NCBI RefSeq assembly: GCF_001612615.1
Contig: NZ_BDAU01000011.1
Span: forward strand, 339,554 to 403,553
Source of the DNA: Nocardia amikacinitolerans NBRC 108937
GTDB taxonomy: Bacteria > Actinomycetota > Actinomycetes > Mycobacteriales > Mycobacteriaceae
Direction: 5' to 3'
Length of the DNA: 64,000 nt
A model generated the notes under the pieces. That model saw only the letters and a list, made by a program, of their open reading frames with translations, was not told the DNA's origin and did no database searches. Both the position numbers and the translations under genes were made by a program. This document shows positions 44,055 to 52,343 of this stretch, one piece after another; position 1 is the first letter of the stretch; each line of letters opens with the position of its first letter.

Positions 44055-44426
44055 CACCCATCTGCCATTGGCGAATCTCGGTGGCCGCACCTTGGTCGGT
44101 CGCGGTCTGCGCGGGTCGGGTGTGCCGCTGCGGTTTCAGCTCGACCCTGTCCAGGAATGCCGCACCGGCGAACCCATCAGCGGCGTCGCTGTCAGCGTGG
44201 CGCGTTTCCCGAGCTCGGCCGCTCCGGGGCCGTTCTCGCTGGTGTGGGCAACTTCTCGGGCCAGTACTATGAAGGCCAGAACGAGGAAGATCATCGCCAA
44301 TCCGAAGGCGATGATCGGGATGAGTATTCGGTGATCGAGACGACGCCGGCGGGACCCGCACGACGTCCCCTCGTCGCCGATCAACCCGTCCGATCCGGCG
44401 ACCGTGAGGATCTCAGAGTTCCAGTG
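44055..44426. other. Stretch between two TetR relics without a clear gene
   Basis: A minus-strand frame contains one strongly hydrophobic helix (ILIPIIAFGLAMIFLVLAFI) followed by a polar tail, possibly a fragment of a small membrane protein. No start with a ribosome site is visible. Nothing else is recognised. Confidence 0.4.
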
Positions 44427-44684
44427 CGGACAGCGCTCGCCGTCTTCGCGGTGCCGGAGTGTTGCCGAATTCAGGACCCTGTCACCTGGCTGTTCGGCAC
44501 CGATCGAGATCAGATGGATGTGACTGGCCCGCAGATCGGTGTAGTGGGGCAGTATCTCGAACAGCAGCTCTTCATTGGAACCGATGTCGTGGTGGACAGC
44601 GTCTCGCCCGACTCGGACACGATGTGTGCTCTCTATACCGTCGGCTGCGCGCCGGCCTGTCTCACGAAAGCCGATGCTTTCCGC
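44427..44684 (-). pseudogene. Second TetR-type relic
   Basis: A decayed segment reads ESIGFRETGRRAADGIE and then HDIGSNEELLFEILPHYTDL and GAEQPGDRVLNSATLRH. Intact TetR proteins have GFRETG..RIA and LYHHIGSKEELLFEIL here, and the TetR at 46.3 kb has LYYHIKSKEELLWEILRRYT. The remaining parts are unrecognisable. Orientation is minus. Confidence 0.55.
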
Positions 44685-44924
44685 CGCGTGGTGACATCCC
44701 CGCCTGACCATAGACTCGGTCATGGCCGGTCGATCCCACCACGCCGACCACGCCGGTATCGCTGCGAGTGCCCGCCCGCAATCGTGGGGATCGACGCGTC
44801 GGGGTGGCCATGGCACCGCGAGGAAACGATTGCCGCCGAACCGGCGAGGACATATCCGAATTCGGTGCAGTCCATGGCCCGATGCCTCCATATAGGTCTC
44901 GTACTCCGCGAGACGCCTACGCCG

Positions 44925-45377
44925 TCAATCCACCAGCAGTAGCACCCATTCGGCCACGCACGCGGGTTTTGCGCCGCCTTCGATCTCGGCGGTCGCCGTA
45001 ATCGTGATCTGAGTGCCTGCGGGCGTCGCGGTGGTGGCGGTCAATTCGGCGCCCACCCGCACCCGATCACCGACTTTCACGAATGACGGGAAGCGAATCT
45101 TGTTGCAGCCGTAGTTGATTCCCATCTTCAGCCCGTCGATACGCCAGATCTGTTCGGTGAGCACCGGGAGCAGCGACAAGGTGAGGAAACCGTGCGCGAT
45201 GGGCGCACCGAAGGGCCCTTTCGCGGCCGCCTCGGGATCGACGTGGATCCACTGGAGGTCACCGGTGGCGTCGGCGAACAGATCGACCTGTTTCTGGGTG
45301 ACTTCGTACCAGTCGCTGTAGCCCAGATGGCTGCCGACCGCCTGCTGGAACTGGGCGATTCCGTCGAAAACCTTCAT
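44925..45377 (-). CDS. MaoC-like (R)-specific enoyl-CoA hydratase
   Basis: A 150-residue single hot-dog hydratase. The catalytic pair is Asp40 and His45 in ATGDLQWIHVD, at the same positions as reported for mycobacterial HtdZ (Rv0130), followed by GPFGAPIAHGFLTLSLLP. It hydrates trans-2-enoyl-CoA to (R)-3-hydroxyacyl-CoA. ATG 45377 with AGGA seven bases upstream is chosen; a TTG at 45398 is less likely. It lies 17 bases after the FabG-type SDR stop, so the two form an operon for 3-hydroxyacyl turnover. Confidence 0.92.
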   Translation of the reverse strand: MKVFDGIAQFQQAVGSHLGYSDWYEVTQKQVDLFADATGDLQWIHVDPEAAAKGPFGAPIAHGFLTLSLLPVLTEQIWRIDGLKMGINYGCNKIRFPSFVKVGDRVRVGAELTATTATPAGTQITITATAEIEGGAKPACVAEWVLLLVD

Positions 45378-45394
45378 TTCGCGTTCCTGCTCGC

Positions 45395-46156
45395 TCAAGC
45401 CGCCGGACCGCCGGACACGTACAGGGTCTGACCCGAGATGAATCCAGCTCCATCTCCCGCCAGGAAGGCCACCGCGTTCGCGATGTCCTCGGGCCGACCC
45501 GAGCGGCCGACGGCGATCCCCTTCACTACGGCGTCACGGAACTGCTCAAAGGGCACGCCCATGCGTTCGGCCGTCGCCTGGGTCATCTCGGTTTCGATGA
45601 ATCCGGGCGCGATCGCGTTCGCGGTGATACCGAACTTGCCGAGCTCGAGAGCCAGAGTCTTGGTGAACCCCTGCAGTCCAGCCTTCGCCGCCGAGTAGTT
45701 CGCTTGGCCTCGGTTGCCCAGCGCCGAGGTGCTGGACAGGTTGACGATCCGACCCCATTTGGCCTCGGTCATGTATTTCTGCGCGGCCCGGCTCATGAGG
45801 AAGGCTCCGCGCAAGTGAACGTTCATGACCGAGTCCCAGTCGTTCGCGCTCATCTTGAACAGCATGTTGTCGCGAATGACGCCGGCATTGTTCACCAGCA
45901 CCAGCGGCGCTCCCAGTTCGCCGGCCACCCGGTTCACCGCGGATTCCACACTGCTTTCGTCCGCGACGTCGGCGGCGACACCGAGCGCGGTGCCGCCGAC
46001 CGCCTCGACCTCCGAAACAACCGCTTTGCAAGCCGTTTCGTCCAGATCGAGGACGGCGACGGCGAATCCCTCGGCCGCCAACCGCTTCGCGGTTGCCGCG
46101 CCGATGCCGCGTGCGGCACCGGTGACGATCGCTGCGCGGACGGTGTCAGTGCTCAT
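45395..46156 (-). CDS. FabG-type 3-oxoacyl reductase (SDR)
   Basis: A 253-residue classical SDR with cofactor motif GAARGIGAA, NNAG, catalytic Ser in NLSSTSALGN, YSAAK, and the C-terminal ISGQTLYVSGG of FabG-like proteins. It would interconvert 3-oxoacyl- and (R)-3-hydroxyacyl-CoA or -ACP, next to the MaoC hydratase that acts on the same intermediates. GGAGAG precedes ATG 46156. The shared operator lies 52 bases upstream of the start. Confidence 0.93.
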   Translation of the reverse strand: MSTDTVRAAIVTGAARGIGAATAKRLAAEGFAVAVLDLDETACKAVVSEVEAVGGTALGVAADVADESSVESAVNRVAGELGAPLVLVNNAGVIRDNMLFKMSANDWDSVMNVHLRGAFLMSRAAQKYMTEAKWGRIVNLSSTSALGNRGQANYSAAKAGLQGFTKTLALELGKFGITANAIAPGFIETEMTQATAERMGVPFEQFRDAVVKGIAVGRSGRPEDIANAVAFLAGDGAGFISGQTLYVSGGPAA

Positions 46157-46207
46157 GTGCTTGCTCTCCTGAAGATGTCTAGTCGGGTCCGTTTTGTGCC
46201 CTCAATT

Positions 46208-46231
46208 TATAGTGAGTGTACACTCTATTAA
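46208..46231 (+). promoter_or_regulatory. Shared 24-bp operator, site 3 (fabG-type/maoC)
   Basis: TATAGTGAGTG, TA, then CACTCTATTAA. The centre GAGTGTACACTC is a perfect 12-base palindrome. Confidence 0.78.
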
Positions 46232-46302
46232 ATACCGCGCACGGCGGCCTGTCCGAGTCGCCGATCCGATGGGCGCCTCAGCGGCGTGGCCGCGTAAGCC
46301 GC

Positions 46303-46941
46303 CTAGCGCGCGAGGCCGTCGATGACCATCGCCCGGAACTCCCGTGCGATTTCATCGACACTCTCACCACGTCGGGGCCGGTACCACTGCGATACCGAAT
46401 TCACCATTCCCAGTAAGCCATTGGCCACGATCCGATTGCCGCGGGTCAGTTCGCCCGCGCGATACCCCTCTTCGAGCACGCTTTCCCAACAGTCCTGCAC
46501 TTCTTGCCGCAGCGACTGCAGTTGCCGCATGTGCTCGTCACTGAGGGCGTCCGCATCGCGCATCTGAATGAGCACTTCGCTCTGGTGCCGCGCGATGATG
46601 CGGACGTGAGAGTCGATGAGCTGTCCGAGCTTCTCGACCGGGGTGGAATCCGTGGCGACGACGCGCTGCGCCCCTGCCAGTGCCTTTTCGGTATACCTCC
46701 GGAGGATCTCCCACAGCAGCTCTTCCTTGGACTTGATGTGGTAGTACAGCGCCCCGGCTTGCAGGTCCGTCCGGTTCCCGATCTCCGCGACACTCGTCGC
46801 GTGATAGCCCACCGTGGAGAACAGCTCGATCGCCACATCGAGAATCCGTTCCCGCGTCGCCTCGGTATTGCTGGCAACACTGCCCCGCGGCCGACCCGGA
46901 CGTCGCGGACCGCTGCTAGTCGACTGATCAGATGCACCCAC
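46303..46941 (-). CDS. TetR-family regulator
   Basis: A 212-residue TetR protein from GTG 46941. DNA-binding domain: ATRERILDVAIELFSTVGYHATSVAEIGNRTDLQAGALYYHIKSKEELLWEILRRY in order. The ligand domain has the DSHVRIIARHQSEVLIQMRDADALS block of regulators that act on CoA-ester pathways. No ribosome site is seen, so the start may be leaderless or different. It lies between two operons with the shared operator and is the second candidate for reading it. Confidence 0.87.
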   Translation of the reverse strand: MGASDQSTSSGPRRPGRPRGSVASNTEATRERILDVAIELFSTVGYHATSVAEIGNRTDLQAGALYYHIKSKEELLWEILRRYTEKALAGAQRVVATDSTPVEKLGQLIDSHVRIIARHQSEVLIQMRDADALSDEHMRQLQSLRQEVQDCWESVLEEGYRAGELTRGNRIVANGLLGMVNSVSQWYRPRRGESVDEIAREFRAMVIDGLAR

Positions 46942-47530
46942 GACGACACAGTCTAGAGTCAGGCTTCGAGAATCTTGCCTCCGCGCGCCTCGCCCTCGCA
47001 CATCCGAACGATCCTGATCAGGGCTGCTGCCACCGCCACCTCACCGAGTCGATCCCGGCCACCGGTTCGCCACCCGCACTGATGTCGAGTCGCGTACGCG
47101 TCGCAGCCGGCACCGGATGATCTCCGCGCCGATCGCCACTGCAGTCTCCTCGGGTGTGCGAGTTCGAAGGTCGAGCCCGATCGACGCGGCCAAGCGCCAG
47201 CTCCTCGTCAACTACGCCGACTTCACAGCCGGCGATTCGATCGGTGTGCGTATGCCTCCTGCCTATCGCACCGATGTACCCAGCGGGAGTGCGGTGAGCC
47301 ACCTGAGTTGGATAGCCGCTTCTCATACCCGGAAGAGACGCCACGCCGGGGCCCTAGGCGAGCAATCCCAGTTTGTTGATAATGTAGTGAACACTCAATA
47401 CACTGTCTGCTAGACGCATCGGGATCACGGCATGGAAGGGAGTCCCTCCCGGGACGCACCACCGAGGAAGATCCCGACAACGAAACCGCGTCGGCCCGAA
47501 CCCAAATTCCACGGAAACAACGAGGTCACA
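46942..47530. other. Regulatory gap with operator site 4, otherwise featureless
   Basis: Nearly 590 bases between the TetR gene and the divergent SDR. Short frames on both strands show no family-like sequence or ribosome sites. The only recognisable element is the operator at 47379-47402. Confidence 0.5.
47379..47402 (-). promoter_or_regulatory. Shared 24-bp operator, site 4 (SDR/phosphotransferase/ACAD operon)
   Basis: On the minus strand: TGTATTGAGTG, TT, then CACTACATTAT. It lies about 130 bases upstream of the SDR start at 47531. Confidence 0.74.
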
Positions 47531-48274
47531 ATGGAATTCGATGGCAAGGTGGTAGTCGTCACCGGAGGCAGCCGAGGGATGGGCCAGGAGATGGTCCGCG
47601 CTTTCGCCGCCGAAGGCGCCCATGTCGTGGTGGCGAGCCGCAAGCTCGATGATTGCCAGGTGGTGGCCAAGGCAGCAGAAGCCCTGCACGGCCGTCGAGC
47701 GCTCGCGGTTCCGTGCAACGTCAGCGATTGGGCGCAGTGCGACGCATTGATCGACTCTGTCTACCAGCAGTTCGGCCAGGTGGACGTGCTGGTGAACAAC
47801 GCCGGACTGTCACCGCTGTATCCGTCGGTCGATCAGATCACCGAGGCGTACTTCGACAAGGTGATCGGCGTGAATCTCAAAGGCCCCTTCCGGCTGGCAT
47901 CCGTTATCGGTGCACGGATGGCCGCGAGCGGAGGCGGCTCGATCGTCAACATCTCCTCGATCGAAGCGATTCGCCCGGATCCCAGCGCCATTCCCTACGC
48001 GGCCGCCAAGGCCGCGCTCAACAACCTCACCGAGGGCTTGGCGCAGACCTTCGGGTCGTCCGGCGTCCGGGTCAACGCGATCCAGTGCGGTCCGTTCCTC
48101 ACCGACATCTCCAACGCGTGGACCGACGAGATGCGGGTGCTGTTCGACAACCAGGCGGCCCTGCGCCGATGCGGCAACCCTGACGAAATCGTCGGAGCCG
48201 CCCTGTATTTCGCGAGTGAAAGGGCGTCCTTCTGCACGGGTGCCGTCCTACGGCTCGATGGCGGTGTCCGATGA
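47531..48274 (+). CDS. Short-chain dehydrogenase/reductase
   Basis: A 247-residue classical SDR: GGSRGMGQE cofactor motif, NNAG, catalytic Ser in ISSIEAIRPD, and YAAAK. The C-terminus CTGAVLRLDGGV fits FabG/3-hydroxyacyl-CoA dehydrogenase relatives. GAGG upstream of ATG 47531 is a plausible ribosome site. Its stop overlaps the phosphotransferase start by four bases, so it belongs to an acyl-CoA operon. Confidence 0.9.
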   Translation: MEFDGKVVVVTGGSRGMGQEMVRAFAAEGAHVVVASRKLDDCQVVAKAAEALHGRRALAVPCNVSDWAQCDALIDSVYQQFGQVDVLVNNAGLSPLYPSVDQITEAYFDKVIGVNLKGPFRLASVIGARMAASGGGSIVNISSIEAIRPDPSAIPYAAAKAALNNLTEGLAQTFGSSGVRVNAIQCGPFLTDISNAWTDEMRVLFDNQAALRRCGNPDEIVGAALYFASERASFCTGAVLRLDGGVR

Positions 48275-49335
48275 CCTGCGCCATCGTGAACCCGACCTTC
48301 GGCGTTCCCGGGGTCGAGTTGTCCGCGCTGGCCGGCTGGATGGACCTCCAGAACCTCGAGCATGGGCCACTGACAGAGCTGCGATCCATCGGCGGCGGCA
48401 CCCAGAACATCATGCTGCGATTCACCCGCGGCACGAGGGAGTTCGTCCTGCGTCGAGGGCCGCTGCATCCACGCGCCACCACCAACGACAACCTCCGCCG
48501 CGAGATGCGGCTGCTCGCGGCGCTGGCAGGCACCGCGGTACCGCATGCCAGGCTGATCGCCGCCTGTCCCGACGAATCGGTGCTCGGCGAGTCGGTGTTC
48601 TACCTCATGGAGCCGCTGGATGGCTTCAACGCCGCGGTGGAACTGCCCGCGCTCCATGCCTCGAACGCAGACATTCGCTACCGGATGGGCTTCGCACTCG
48701 TCGATGCTCTGGCCACTTTGAGCACGGCCGACTACAAGCAGGCGGGGCTGGCCGACTTCGGGCGGCCCGACGGCTTCCTCGAACGCCAGGTGCCGCGTTG
48801 GCTGCAGGAACTGGACTCCTACGCGCAGCTGGACAACTACCCGGGCCACGGCCTACCAGTCGAGCTCGTGTCCGAGTGGCTGACCCGCAACCGGCCGACC
48901 AGCGGACCGATCGGGCTCATGCACGGCGATTACCACATCGCCAACGTCATGTTCGCGCCCGACGGACCGCACGTCGCGGCGATCGTGGACTGGGAAATGT
49001 GCACGATCGGCGACCCGATGCTGGATCTGGGCTGGCTGCTGGCCACCTGGTCGGAACCGGATCGGAGCGACGATGTCCTCAGCTCCGCGCTGGCCCGCGC
49101 CGGCGGACTGCCATCGGCGCAAGAACTGGTCCGGCGCTACGGCGAACGCACCGGATTCGATGTGTCGGCCGCGGACTGGTATGCCGTCCTTGCCTGTTTC
49201 AAACTCGGCATCATTCTGGAGGGCACCTACGCGCGCTCGTGCGCCGGCCTTGCCCCCGCCGACATCGGGCAACGGTTGCACGACTCCGCCGCGACCCTGT
49301 TCGCCCGGGCACGCAACCTCATCGACCACCACTAA
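48271..49335 (+). CDS. Phosphotransferase of the APH/ACAD10-11 type
   Basis: A 354-residue kinase-like protein. It has the N-terminal nucleotide loop GGGTQNIMLRF, the lysine-like strand REFVLRRGP, the catalytic block LMHGDYHIANVMFAPDGPHVAAIVDWEMCTIGDPMLDLGWLL (HGDYHxxN and DWE motifs). Proteins of this group precede acyl-CoA dehydrogenases of the ACAD10/11 type, where they phosphorylate 4-hydroxyacyl-CoA so that the phosphate can leave. The dehydrogenase 25 bases downstream supports that pairing. Confidence 0.88.
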   Translation: MTCAIVNPTFGVPGVELSALAGWMDLQNLEHGPLTELRSIGGGTQNIMLRFTRGTREFVLRRGPLHPRATTNDNLRREMRLLAALAGTAVPHARLIAACPDESVLGESVFYLMEPLDGFNAAVELPALHASNADIRYRMGFALVDALATLSTADYKQAGLADFGRPDGFLERQVPRWLQELDSYAQLDNYPGHGLPVELVSEWLTRNRPTSGPIGLMHGDYHIANVMFAPDGPHVAAIVDWEMCTIGDPMLDLGWLLATWSEPDRSDDVLSSALARAGGLPSAQELVRRYGERTGFDVSAADWYAVLACFKLGIILEGTYARSCAGLAPADIGQRLHDSAATLFARARNLIDHH

Positions 49336-49360
49336 CCGTATTCACGAATCGAGGACCGTC

Positions 49361-50650
49361 ATGGCGTGGGATTTCTCCACCGACCCCGAATTCCAGAAGA
49401 AGCTGGACTGGATCCAGGATTTCGTTCGCAGCGAAGTGCTTCCGCTGGAGACGCTGAGCTTGGATTGGACACAGCTGCGTCGCGCGATCGCGCCACTGCA
49501 GGAGCAGGTGAAGCAGCAGGAGCTGTGGGCCGCACACTTGGATCCGGAACTGGGCGGCCAAGGCTACGGCCAGGTCAAGCTCGGCCTGATGCACGAGATC
49601 ATCGGCTCGAGCTGGCTGGCGCCGCTGGTGTTCGGCAATCAGGCGCCCGATTCGGGCAACAGCGAAATCCTCGCCGCCGCAGGAACTGCCGAGCAGAAGA
49701 AGCAGTGGCTGGCGCCGCTGCTTGCCGGTGAGATGTATTCGGCCTTCGCGCTGACCGAGCCGGGCCACGCCGGTTCGGACCCGACTCGCCTGTCCACCAC
49801 GGCGGTGCGCGACGGCGACGAGTGGATCATCAACGGGCACAAGTGGTTCGTCTCCAACGCATCGACCGCGGATTTCGTCATCGTCGTGGCCGTGACCGAC
49901 CCGGAAGCCGAGAAGCACCGGCGGGCCTCGCAATTCATCGTCCCGATCGACGCCGTCGGCGTGCGGATCCTGCGCGATCTCGCGACCATGGAGCACCCGA
50001 TCACCCAGCCGAACCACTATCCATCCCACGCCGAGGTGCGGTTCGACAACGTCCGGGTGCCCGCAACCGCGCTGCTCGGCGGTGTCGGCGACGGCTTCAA
50101 AATCGCCCAGAAGCGGCTGGGGCCCGGCCGTATCCACCACTGCATGCGGTGGATCGGGCAAGCCAAACGCGCCTTCGACATGATGTGCGAACGCGCCGTC
50201 TCCCGCGAGTTGCACGCCGGCACGATGGCGGACAAGCAGACCATCCGAAACTGGATCGCCGACTCGGCCGCCGAGATCCAGGCCGCCCGCCTGATGACCT
50301 TGAACGCGGCGTGGACGATCGATCAGCTCGGCACCGCGGCCGCACGCAAGGAAATCGCCTTCATCAAGTACTACGGCGCGAAGGTGCTGCACGACGTCAT
50401 CGACCGCGCAATCCAGACCTGCGGCTCCCTCGGCTACTCCGCCGATCTGCCGCTGGAGGGAATGTACCGGGCGGCGCGCGCGGCGCGCTTCTACGACGGC
50501 CCCGACGAGGTGCACCGCGACAGCGTCGCCAAGCTGATCCTGCGCGGCTACACGCCCCCCGTGGGAGGTGTGCCCACCGAGCACGTGCCCACCCGCCGAG
50601 CCCAGGCCCAACAGCGGTTCGCGGAACTACTCACCGCCACCGCCGGATAG
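49361..50650 (+). CDS. Acyl-CoA dehydrogenase (ACAD10/11-like)
   Basis: A 429-residue acyl-CoA dehydrogenase. FAD-contact block YSAFALTEPGHAGSDPTRL, middle beta domain with NGHKWFVSNASTADF, and C-terminal helices with QTCGSLGYSADLPLEGMYRAARAARFYDGPDEVHRDSVAKLIL, in which the usual flavin-binding motifs are intact. Together with the upstream phosphotransferase it could handle 4-hydroxyacyl-CoA. GAGGA stands six bases before ATG 49361. Confidence 0.92.
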   Translation: MAWDFSTDPEFQKKLDWIQDFVRSEVLPLETLSLDWTQLRRAIAPLQEQVKQQELWAAHLDPELGGQGYGQVKLGLMHEIIGSSWLAPLVFGNQAPDSGNSEILAAAGTAEQKKQWLAPLLAGEMYSAFALTEPGHAGSDPTRLSTTAVRDGDEWIINGHKWFVSNASTADFVIVVAVTDPEAEKHRRASQFIVPIDAVGVRILRDLATMEHPITQPNHYPSHAEVRFDNVRVPATALLGGVGDGFKIAQKRLGPGRIHHCMRWIGQAKRAFDMMCERAVSRELHAGTMADKQTIRNWIADSAAEIQAARLMTLNAAWTIDQLGTAAARKEIAFIKYYGAKVLHDVIDRAIQTCGSLGYSADLPLEGMYRAARAARFYDGPDEVHRDSVAKLILRGYTPPVGGVPTEHVPTRRAQAQQRFAELLTATAG

Positions 50651-50691
50651 ATCGACCGGCACTCACCACTCGCCGTCCGAGGAGTTCACCC

Positions 50692-50919
50692 ATGACCGCA
50701 GCCGCAGCATGGCAGCCACCCGAAGTCGAGGTGCACCTGCGGATCCGGCTTGCCGACATGGTGTTCGACTATGTCGCCACCGCCAAAGCGGCACGCAACC
50801 TGATCGACGAATGGCAGCGGCGCAAGCACCGGCATTCGGCCGAGCTGATCGGCAGCACCGTCGAGCAGCGCCGACTGTTGCCACGCCTACCGTGCGAACG
50901 ATTGTTTGCCTGCCCCTGA
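50692..50919 (+). CDS. Small protein of unknown function (75 residues)
   Basis: GAGGAG stands seven bases before ATG 50692, and the frame has coding-like composition. The sequence (EVEVHLRIRLADMVFDYVATAKAARNLIDEWQRRKH) suggests one amphipathic helix and no membrane segment. It follows the dehydrogenase by 41 bases and may be its last operon member. Not assigned to a family. Confidence 0.5.
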   Translation: MTAAAAWQPPEVEVHLRIRLADMVFDYVATAKAARNLIDEWQRRKHRHSAELIGSTVEQRRLLPRLPCERLFACP

Positions 50920-50991
50920 CCGGAACGAGACCGTCGGTCCAATCGCCTGATCCCGGCGGGGACGCGCGGTGCGAAGGGATAGTGTGAGTTG

Positions 50992-52230
50992 ATGTCCACC
51001 GCGGCGTTGGGCTGGGAGCCACCGTCGGCGCACCTGTCCGGGTTGATCACCGCGACGGTCGACGGGTTTGTGGCGAATCTGGATGGGCTTGTCGACGAGA
51101 TGACGGCGGCGGCGATCACCGCGGCGCCCGCACTGGCCGGTGACTCCGCGCTCGAAGAGAGCGTGCGCGCGAGCGTCCGGGCGATGACATTGCGCTGGGT
51201 CGACGCCCAGCGCCGCCGACCGGGCGGACGGGTGCCCGTCGATGTTCCCCCCGCCGCCCTCGATGTCGCCCGTGACTTGATCCGGCACGGGGTCGACTTT
51301 CAGCAGCTGCTGACCGGCTACCGGTGCGCCGAGAATATCGGGTGCCGGCGTTGGGTGCTGGCGGCGGCGGGGGCGGTGCCTCCGCGGGAGGTCGCCGCCG
51401 TCGCCGACTTCGGCCTGCGTTCCATCAACGACTGGGTCGACGCGGCGCTGGCTTCGATCGATCGCCAGATCGAGCGCGAGCGCGATGATTTGATGGGCGG
51501 CGTACTCACCCGCCGTCTGGAAACGGTCACGTTGATCATCGACGGCGCGCCGATTCGGGAAGACGTGGCACGTGAACGCCTCGGATACGACCTGTCGGCC
51601 TGGCACACGGGGATGGTGTTCTGGTCAGCCGCCGAAGATCACGAGCAAGGTCTACTCGAGAAGGCGGCCCGCCTCGTCGCGCTGGAAGCCGGGCTGCGAC
51701 CCCCGCTGATTCTTCCCGCCACCACCGCAACTACGTGGGTGTGGCTGAGCGGCGACCACAGGCTCGATGTACGCCTGTTGCGCGAGGCGATGGCGAAGGC
51801 GCCGGAGGGAGTGCTGGCGACCGCTGGGTCCAGCAGGCCGCACATGACCGGATTCCGCCGAACCCACCGGGAGGCTGTCGCCGCGCGGCGCGTGGCCGAG
51901 CGCAACCCCGGGAGGGAACGGTTCACCGCCTACGACGATGTGCGTATCGCGGTGCTGGCATCGCAGGACGAGGAGACGGCCGCGCAGTTCGTTTCCGACA
52001 CGTTGGGTGAGCTCGCCGACGCGGACACCGACCTGCGCGAGACGTTGCGGGTCTACCTGCAGGAGGACGGCAACACCGCCCGTACCGCGGCACGGCTGTT
52101 CACCCATCGCAACACCGTGTTGAACCGCCTGGAACGCGCGCAGCGGCTACTACCGCAGCCGCTGTCTGGTCGGCATCTCAGCGTGGGCTTGGCGCTGGAG
52201 CTCGTTCATTGGTCGGGCGGGCGGCGCTGA
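50992..52230 (+). CDS. PucR/CdaR-type helix-turn-helix regulator
   Basis: A 412-residue regulator with a helical N-terminal sensory part, a GGDEF-like middle (about residues 190-300) and the C-terminal PucR HTH: RETLRVYLQEDGNTARTAARLFTHRNTVLNRLERAQRLL. Such proteins often activate neighbouring catabolic genes. It stands directly upstream of the monooxygenase cluster in the same direction, so it is the likely activator. ATG 50992 is preferred to TTG 50989. Confidence 0.9.
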   Translation: MSTAALGWEPPSAHLSGLITATVDGFVANLDGLVDEMTAAAITAAPALAGDSALEESVRASVRAMTLRWVDAQRRRPGGRVPVDVPPAALDVARDLIRHGVDFQQLLTGYRCAENIGCRRWVLAAAGAVPPREVAAVADFGLRSINDWVDAALASIDRQIERERDDLMGGVLTRRLETVTLIIDGAPIREDVARERLGYDLSAWHTGMVFWSAAEDHEQGLLEKAARLVALEAGLRPPLILPATTATTWVWLSGDHRLDVRLLREAMAKAPEGVLATAGSSRPHMTGFRRTHREAVAARRVAERNPGRERFTAYDDVRIAVLASQDEETAAQFVSDTLGELADADTDLRETLRVYLQEDGNTARTAARLFTHRNTVLNRLERAQRLLPQPLSGRHLSVGLALELVHWSGGRR

Positions 52231-52293
52231 CCGAATTGCGGTTGGGCATTTGCACAGCAACCCGGTGCATTTCTGGGCAACGCACACTTCTGG

Positions 52294-52309
52294 AGTGACG
52301 CCGGTCACG
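52294..52309. promoter_or_regulatory. CRP-type palindrome before the monooxygenase gene
   Basis: AGTGACGCCGGTCACG fits GTGA-N6-TCAC, the core of CRP/GlxR sites. It lies 35 bases upstream of the monooxygenase start. It could instead be read by the PucR-type protein. Confidence 0.5.
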
Positions 52310-52343
52310 CGTAGCGTCGGCGGACGTCGCGAAAGGAGAAATG

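Noticed and set aside
47002..47430. Small frames on both strands upstream of the SDR at 47531
   Set aside because: No ribosome sites, no coding bias and no recognisable domains. The stretch is better read as a promoter region.
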